Shown here piece after piece: positions 6,668-9,686 of a DNA stretch of 9,686 bases. The notes under the pieces are model-generated. The model had not been told where the DNA came from and did no database searches. It was given only the letters and a program-made list of their open reading frames with translations. The stretch covers positions 1 to 9,686 of the forward strand of contig JBOGFJ010000260.1 of assembly GCA_050743385.1 (NCBI GenBank), given 5' to 3'. Both the position numbers and the translations under genes were made by a program. Positions within the stretch are counted from its first letter, which is position 1. Every line of letters starts with the position of its first letter. This DNA comes from JACDBD01 sp050743385 (GTDB taxonomy: Bacteria; Actinomycetota; Acidimicrobiia; IMCC26256; JACDBD01).

Positions 6668-7498
6668 GTGCGATTCGAGACGCTGGCGTCGGGTTACGGC
6701 CTCGTCGAGGGCCCGACGGTCGACGATGCCGGCAACCTGTACTTCAGCGACGTGCTCGGCGGTGGCGTGTACCGCCTCGCTTCCCACGACGGCGGCGTGG
6801 AGACGATCGTCCCCAAACGACGCGGGGTCGGTGGCATCGCGCTCCACGCCAACGGTGGACTCGTGCTCTCGGGCCGCGACCTGGTGCACGTGCGCGCGGG
6901 CGAGACGCGTCTCTTGTTCCGGATCGAGGGCCTCCCCGGCTGGAACGACCTGTGCACCGACGCCAGCGGCCGGGTGTATGCGGGTGCGTTGCGGTTCATG
7001 GTCTTCGATCCCGACGCCCAGCCGGTGCCGGGCGAGTGCTGGCGCGTCGACACCGAGGGGCAGGCGACCCGGTTGTACGGCGGCGTCGTGCACGCCAACG
7101 GCATCTCGCTCTCCCCCACCGAGGATCGCATCTACCACTCCGACACACGCGCGGGCGTCGTCCACGTGCACGATCTCCTCGACGGCGAGGCCGTGAACCC
7201 GCGCCGGTTCGAGTTCGCCGCCGGCGCGCCCGACGGCATGGCGATCGACGAGGTCGGCTGCGTGTGGGTGGCGTCGGCCGCCGCGGGCTGCGTCGTCCGG
7301 ATGACTCCCGATGGCGAGGTCGATCGCCGAATCGAGGTGCCTGCCCGGGTGGTGACCAGCCTCTGCTTCGGCGGGCTCGACCGCCGTGACCTCTACGTCA
7401 CGACCGCCGACAACACCGACGATCCCGCGCTGCGGGGATGCGTGCTCCGGACCGAGGCCGACGTCACCGGCGCACCCGTGAACCCGGCGCGGGTCTAG
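6668..7498 (+). CDS. SMP-30/gluconolactonase-like beta-propeller protein (first of two)
   Basis: The 276-residue protein shows the six-bladed propeller pattern of the SMP-30/gluconolactonase/LRE family, metal-dependent hydrolases that mostly open lactone or ester rings. The expected metal ligands are present: Glu14 (LVEGPTVD), Asn144 (HANGISLSP) and Asp189 (PDGMAIDEVG); Asn93 (GWNDLCTDASG) fits the substrate or metal site. Repeated DxxGNLYFSD-like strands are visible, and SLCFGGLDRRDLYVTT is the typical last blade. There is no signal peptide, so it is probably cytoplasmic. I chose the GTG at 6668 because the family N-terminus begins there and a GATAAT sits at leaderless spacing. An upstream in-frame GTG at 6623 would add 15 residues of low-complexity sequence. 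It is divergent from the racemase, and its stop overlaps that of the next gene. The substrate is unknown. Confidence 0.88.
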   Translation: MRFETLASGYGLVEGPTVDDAGNLYFSDVLGGGVYRLASHDGGVETIVPKRRGVGGIALHANGGLVLSGRDLVHVRAGETRLLFRIEGLPGWNDLCTDASGRVYAGALRFMVFDPDAQPVPGECWRVDTEGQATRLYGGVVHANGISLSPTEDRIYHSDTRAGVVHVHDLLDGEAVNPRRFEFAAGAPDGMAIDEVGCVWVASAAAGCVVRMTPDGEVDRRIEVPARVVTSLCFGGLDRRDLYVTTADNTDDPALRGCVLRTEADVTGAPVNPARV

Positions 7499-8412
7499 AA
7501 CGCCAACTGGAGCCCGGGACGGGGCCACGGCACCGATACGAGCTTGCCGGTTCCCGAGCAGGACACGTAGGCGGTGCGGCGGTCGGCGCCCCCGAAGCAC
7601 ACGTTGGTCACGAGCATGTCGGGGAACGGGACGTGCTCGACTACGTCACCGGAAGGCGCGATCACGGTCAGCCCGCCGTTCACGAGCGTCCCGACCACCA
7701 CGTTGCCGCCCTCCTCCACCGCCAGCGAGTCGAACAACTGGAACCCCGGCAAGCCCGTGAGGAAGTGGCCGCCGTGGGCTTCGAGTGAGCTCCCGCGGTC
7801 GATCTCGCCCGGGCCCGACAGGTCCCAGGCGTACAGGCGCCCCGCGAAGGTCTCGGCCACGTAGACGCGCGTGCCATCGGGAGCGAGCCCGACGCCATTG
7901 GGAGCGTCGAGCGGATAGGCCATCTCCTGCACCGACGAGCCGTCGGCGCGGCCGTAGTAGAGGCCGCCGTGCGTCTTCTCGCGTTCGCGCCAGCGGCCGT
8001 GGTCGGTGAACCAGAACCCGCCGGCGTCGTCGAACACGAGGTCGTTCGGGCTCACGAACGCATGGCCGTCGCACTGGGTGTACAAGACCGTCACGTCGCC
8101 GGTGGCGAGATCAACCCGCTCGATGCGCCCGCCGGAGTGGTACGCCGGGAGGTACGTCGACGGCACCAGCATCCCGGGGACGTCGTCGCGGTACTCGTAA
8201 CCGCCGCTGTTGCAGACGTACAGCGCCCCGTCGGGGCCGATGGCGAGCCCGTTGGGGCTACCGCCGGGCTCGGCCACGACCTCGACCTTGCCGTCGGGGT
8301 GCACCCGGTCGATGCGGGGCTCCTGCATCTCGACGCACAGCACGGTCCCATCGGGCATCGCCACCGGACCCTCGGGGAAGCGCAGCCCGGTGGCCACCTC
8401 GGTTACCTGCAT
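7495..8412 (-). CDS. SMP-30/gluconolactonase-like beta-propeller protein (second of two)
   Basis: The 305-residue protein belongs to the same family as its convergent neighbour but is clearly diverged, with extra loops (for example residues 70-95, YEYRDDVPGMLVPSTYLPAY). Likely metal ligands are Glu14 (RFPEGPVAMPDG), Asn172 (DAPNGVGLAPDG) and Asp228 (FDSLAVEEGGN), with Asn123 in SPNDLVFDDAGGFWFTD. The end, TNVCFGGADRRTAYVS, parallels the neighbour. No signal peptide is seen. A sugar, aromatic or terpenoid lactone is possible as substrate, but the sequence does not decide. The ATG at 8412 gives the family-typical start, though no good ribosome binding site precedes it. It is divergent from the DUF7064/7065-like gene, with a 24-bp palindrome between them. 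Its stop lies in the same CTAG as the stop of the convergent gene, so there is no intergenic space for a terminator. Confidence 0.9.
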   Translation of the reverse strand: MQVTEVATGLRFPEGPVAMPDGTVLCVEMQEPRIDRVHPDGKVEVVAEPGGSPNGLAIGPDGALYVCNSGGYEYRDDVPGMLVPSTYLPAYHSGGRIERVDLATGDVTVLYTQCDGHAFVSPNDLVFDDAGGFWFTDHGRWREREKTHGGLYYGRADGSSVQEMAYPLDAPNGVGLAPDGTRVYVAETFAGRLYAWDLSGPGEIDRGSSLEAHGGHFLTGLPGFQLFDSLAVEEGGNVVVGTLVNGGLTVIAPSGDVVEHVPFPDMLVTNVCFGGADRRTAYVSCSGTGKLVSVPWPRPGLQLAF

Positions 8413-8429
8413 GGGTGCGAGCTGAGCAT

Positions 8430-8453
8430 CCCCTTGACCAGCTGGTCAAGGGG
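8430..8453. promoter_or_regulatory. 24-bp perfect palindrome, probable shared operator of two divergent genes
   Basis: The half-site CCCCTTGACCAG is followed immediately by its exact reverse complement. The centre is about 28-30 bp from the start codons of both divergent genes (8412 minus, 8469 plus). Each arm contains TTGACC, close to a -35 hexamer and pointing at one of the genes. A dimeric repressor such as a TetR- or GntR-family protein is the likely reader, by analogy with how such sites are usually placed; no regulator gene is in the window. A role as an RNA hairpin is less likely because it lies upstream of both genes. Confidence 0.7.
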
Positions 8454-8468
8454 CGATGGACTCACGGC

Positions 8469-9482
8469 ATGAAGCTGCGCCTGGAGCCCGTCGACGAATA
8501 CATGCACGCCCTGGAGGCGGCGACGAACTTCAACGAGTCGATGTACTTCAACGTCTTCGACCCGAGCGAGCGCGTCGGCGGCTTCCTGCGGCTCGGCAAC
8601 CGCGCCAACGAGGGCTACGCCGAGATGACCACCTGCATCTACCTGCCCGACGGGCGCGTGGCGTTCATGTTCAGCCGACCCGAGATCTCCGACAACGACG
8701 CCTTCGACTCCGGTGGCATGCGCTTCGAGGTGATCGAGCCGTTCGCGGAGCTCCGCGTCAGCTACGAGGGGAAGGTGGCCCTCCTCGACGAGCCGCTCCA
8801 GATGGCGAACCCCCGGAAGGCGTTCACCGAGAACCCGTGGGTCGACGCCGAGGTCGCGCTCGCGTACCGCGGCGTGTCACCGATGTGGGGCGGCGAGCCG
8901 GTCAACGACGACGGCTCCCCCATCACCGAGAACGCCGAGGAGGGGTTCGCGCGCGGTCACTACGAGCAGCACATCGGCGGGCGCGGCGTCATCCGCGTCG
9001 GCGACGAGGAGTGGGCGGTCGACGGCTACGGGCTACGCGACCACTCGTGGGGGCCGCGCTTCTGGCAGTCGCCGTGGTGGTACCGGTGGCTCACGATGAA
9101 CTTCGGGGAGGACGCCGGGTTCGTGATCTCGATCGTCACGGCGCGCGACGGCTCGCAACGCATCGGTGGCGTCGCGCTCGAAGGCGGCCAGTACCGCAAC
9201 ATCGACGGCGCCACGGTCGAGACCGAGTGGGAGGGCGCCGACGCGTACCACCGCACGATCCGGGCGAAGGCCCACACCGCCGATCGCGACTACGAGATCG
9301 AGGGCTCGGTGCTCAACCTCATCCCGCTCCGGAACCGCCGCACCACTCCCGACGGGGAGCAGCTCGTCACCCGGATCTCGGAGGGCATGACCGAGTGGCG
9401 GTGGGACGGCCGCACCGGTTACGGCCTCTCCGAGTACCTCGACCAGATCGTCGACGGGAAGCCCGCCGGTCTGATCTCCTAA
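8469..9482 (+). CDS. DUF7064/DUF7065-like (AttH/CrtC lipocalin-like) protein of unknown function
   Basis: The 337-residue protein is rich in beta strands, Trp and Gly and has no signal peptide or membrane segment. Recognisable stretches are NFNESMYFNVFDPSERVGGF (20-39), CIYLPDGRVAFMF, GRGVIRVGDEEWAVDGYGLR (171-190), DHSWGPRFWQ (191-200), and EWRWDGRTGYGLSEYLDQI (309-327). These match my memory of the DUF7064/DUF7065 pair, related to the two-lobed lipocalin fold of AttH and hydroxyneurosporene synthase CrtC. Those proteins bind or convert hydrophobic isoprenoid-like molecules. Any enzymatic role here is inference. I chose the ATG at 8469 because MKLRLEPVDEYMH looks like a true N-terminus and the in-frame GTG at 8415 would place coding sequence across the palindrome. 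No clear ribosome binding site is visible. The neighbouring lactonase-like and racemase genes suggest lipid or terpenoid catabolism. Confidence 0.8.
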   Translation: MKLRLEPVDEYMHALEAATNFNESMYFNVFDPSERVGGFLRLGNRANEGYAEMTTCIYLPDGRVAFMFSRPEISDNDAFDSGGMRFEVIEPFAELRVSYEGKVALLDEPLQMANPRKAFTENPWVDAEVALAYRGVSPMWGGEPVNDDGSPITENAEEGFARGHYEQHIGGRGVIRVGDEEWAVDGYGLRDHSWGPRFWQSPWWYRWLTMNFGEDAGFVISIVTARDGSQRIGGVALEGGQYRNIDGATVETEWEGADAYHRTIRAKAHTADRDYEIEGSVLNLIPLRNRRTTPDGEQLVTRISEGMTEWRWDGRTGYGLSEYLDQIVDGKPAGLIS

Positions 9483-9503
9483 GGAGCTGCCATCCCACGA
9501 GGA

Positions 9504-9526
9504 GGGGGCGGGCTTGGCCCGCCCCC
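9504..9526. terminator. GC-rich hairpin, likely bidirectional terminator
   Basis: GGGGGCGGGC and its exact reverse complement flank a 3-base TTG loop, giving a perfect 10-bp stem 21 bp after the stop at 9482. It lies between convergent genes. There is no T-run, as is common for actinobacterial hairpin terminators. Confidence 0.75.
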
Positions 9527-9551
9527 GGACCGCCGGCTGCGTGCGGGAGCG

Positions 9552-9577
9552 GCGAGCGAAGCGAGCGCGACCAGAGG
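9552..9577 (+). repeat. 26-nt dispersed intergenic repeat, copy 2
   Basis: This is the second copy of the element at 2714-2739, 25 of 26 bases identical and in the same orientation. It lies between the GC hairpin at 9504-9526 and the stop codon (in CTAG) of the minus-strand gene at the right edge. Here it follows gene ends, whereas copy 1 precedes a gene start, so a fixed role in transcription start or stop is not obvious. Confidence 0.6.
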
Positions 9578-9578
9578 T

Positions 9579-9686
9579 CTAGGCGCTGGTGTCGAAGGCC
9601 CAGGCCAGTGTGGTGCTGAGGCGCATGAAGGCGAGCTCCTCGGGTTCGGGCGCGGGTTCCGCAAGCTGGTCGACGCCCAGCTCGAT
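9579..9686 (-). CDS. C-terminal 35 residues of an unidentified protein, cut by window edge
   Basis: The minus-strand frame reads IELGVDQLAEPAPEPEELAF followed by MRLSTTLAWAFDTSA and a TAG stop at 9581-9579. Nearly every codon ends in G or C, as in the other genes here, and the stop sits just past the repeat and hairpin, where a convergent gene end would be expected. There is too little sequence to name a family. The start and most of the gene lie beyond the right edge. An antisense chance frame is possible but the codon bias argues against it. Confidence 0.6.
   Translation of the reverse strand: MELGVDQLAEPAPEPEELAFMRLSTTLAWAFDTSA

Noticed and set aside
5552..7600. A 682-codon minus-strand open frame across the racemase and first SMP-30-like gene
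   Set aside because: It runs out of frame with the racemase and antisense to the propeller gene, with low-complexity Arg-rich translation. High GC content explains the lack of stops.
8415..8468. An earlier GTG start for the DUF7064/7065-like gene
   Set aside because: It would put coding sequence over the 24-bp palindrome and nearly reach the divergent gene; the added residues look non-native compared with MKLRLEPVDEYMH.
9475..9488. A CTCCT-A-AGGAG inverted repeat around the stop codon of the DUF7064/7065-like gene
   Set aside because: The arms are only five bases with a one-base centre, too tight for a hairpin; the nearby 10-bp GC stem at 9504-9526 is a much better terminator.

Overview
This is a GC-rich (about 70% by eye), densely coded chromosomal segment. 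Third codon positions are almost all G or C, and GTG and TTG starts are common. These traits point to a high-GC actinobacterium. A lineage such as Acidimicrobiia or a relative of the mycobacteria is plausible, but that is inference: there is no rRNA or other taxonomic marker here. I see no tRNA, CRISPR array, insertion sequence or phage gene.

Layout. Positions 1-2520 (minus) hold the first 840 residues of the glutamate synthase large subunit; the gene runs off the left edge. A 232-bp divergent intergenic region follows, carrying a 12-bp palindrome and one copy of a 26-nt repeat. Then come two overlapping plus-strand housekeeping genes: purK (2753-3862, purine synthesis) and type I pantothenate kinase coaA (3859-4809, CoA synthesis), joined by an ATGA overlap. 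Facing them is a small minus-strand lipoprotein with one Ig-like (choice-of-anchor D type) domain (4849-5343).

The right half, 5482-9482, looks like a small catabolic neighbourhood. It contains an alpha-methylacyl-CoA racemase (minus), divergent from a first SMP-30/gluconolactonase-like protein (plus). That gene converges, sharing a single CTAG at the stop codons, with a second SMP-30-like protein (minus). The second SMP-30-like gene is in turn divergent from a beta-rich protein of the DUF7064/DUF7065 (AttH/CrtC lipocalin-like) type (plus). A perfect 24-bp palindrome sits almost midway between the last two start codons and is the best regulatory candidate in the window. A strong GC hairpin and the second copy of the 26-nt repeat lie between the DUF7064/7065 gene and the tail of a convergent minus-strand gene cut by the right edge.

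How the genes fit together. gltB, purK and coaA are core nitrogen, purine and CoA metabolism. The racemase, the two lactonase-like propellers and the lipocalin-like protein suggest processing of a methyl-branched lipid, sterol or terpenoid with lactone intermediates. The genes are not in one operon, so this is a hypothesis. I found no clear evidence of a wholly new defence or mobile system; the most unusual signals are regulatory and architectural.
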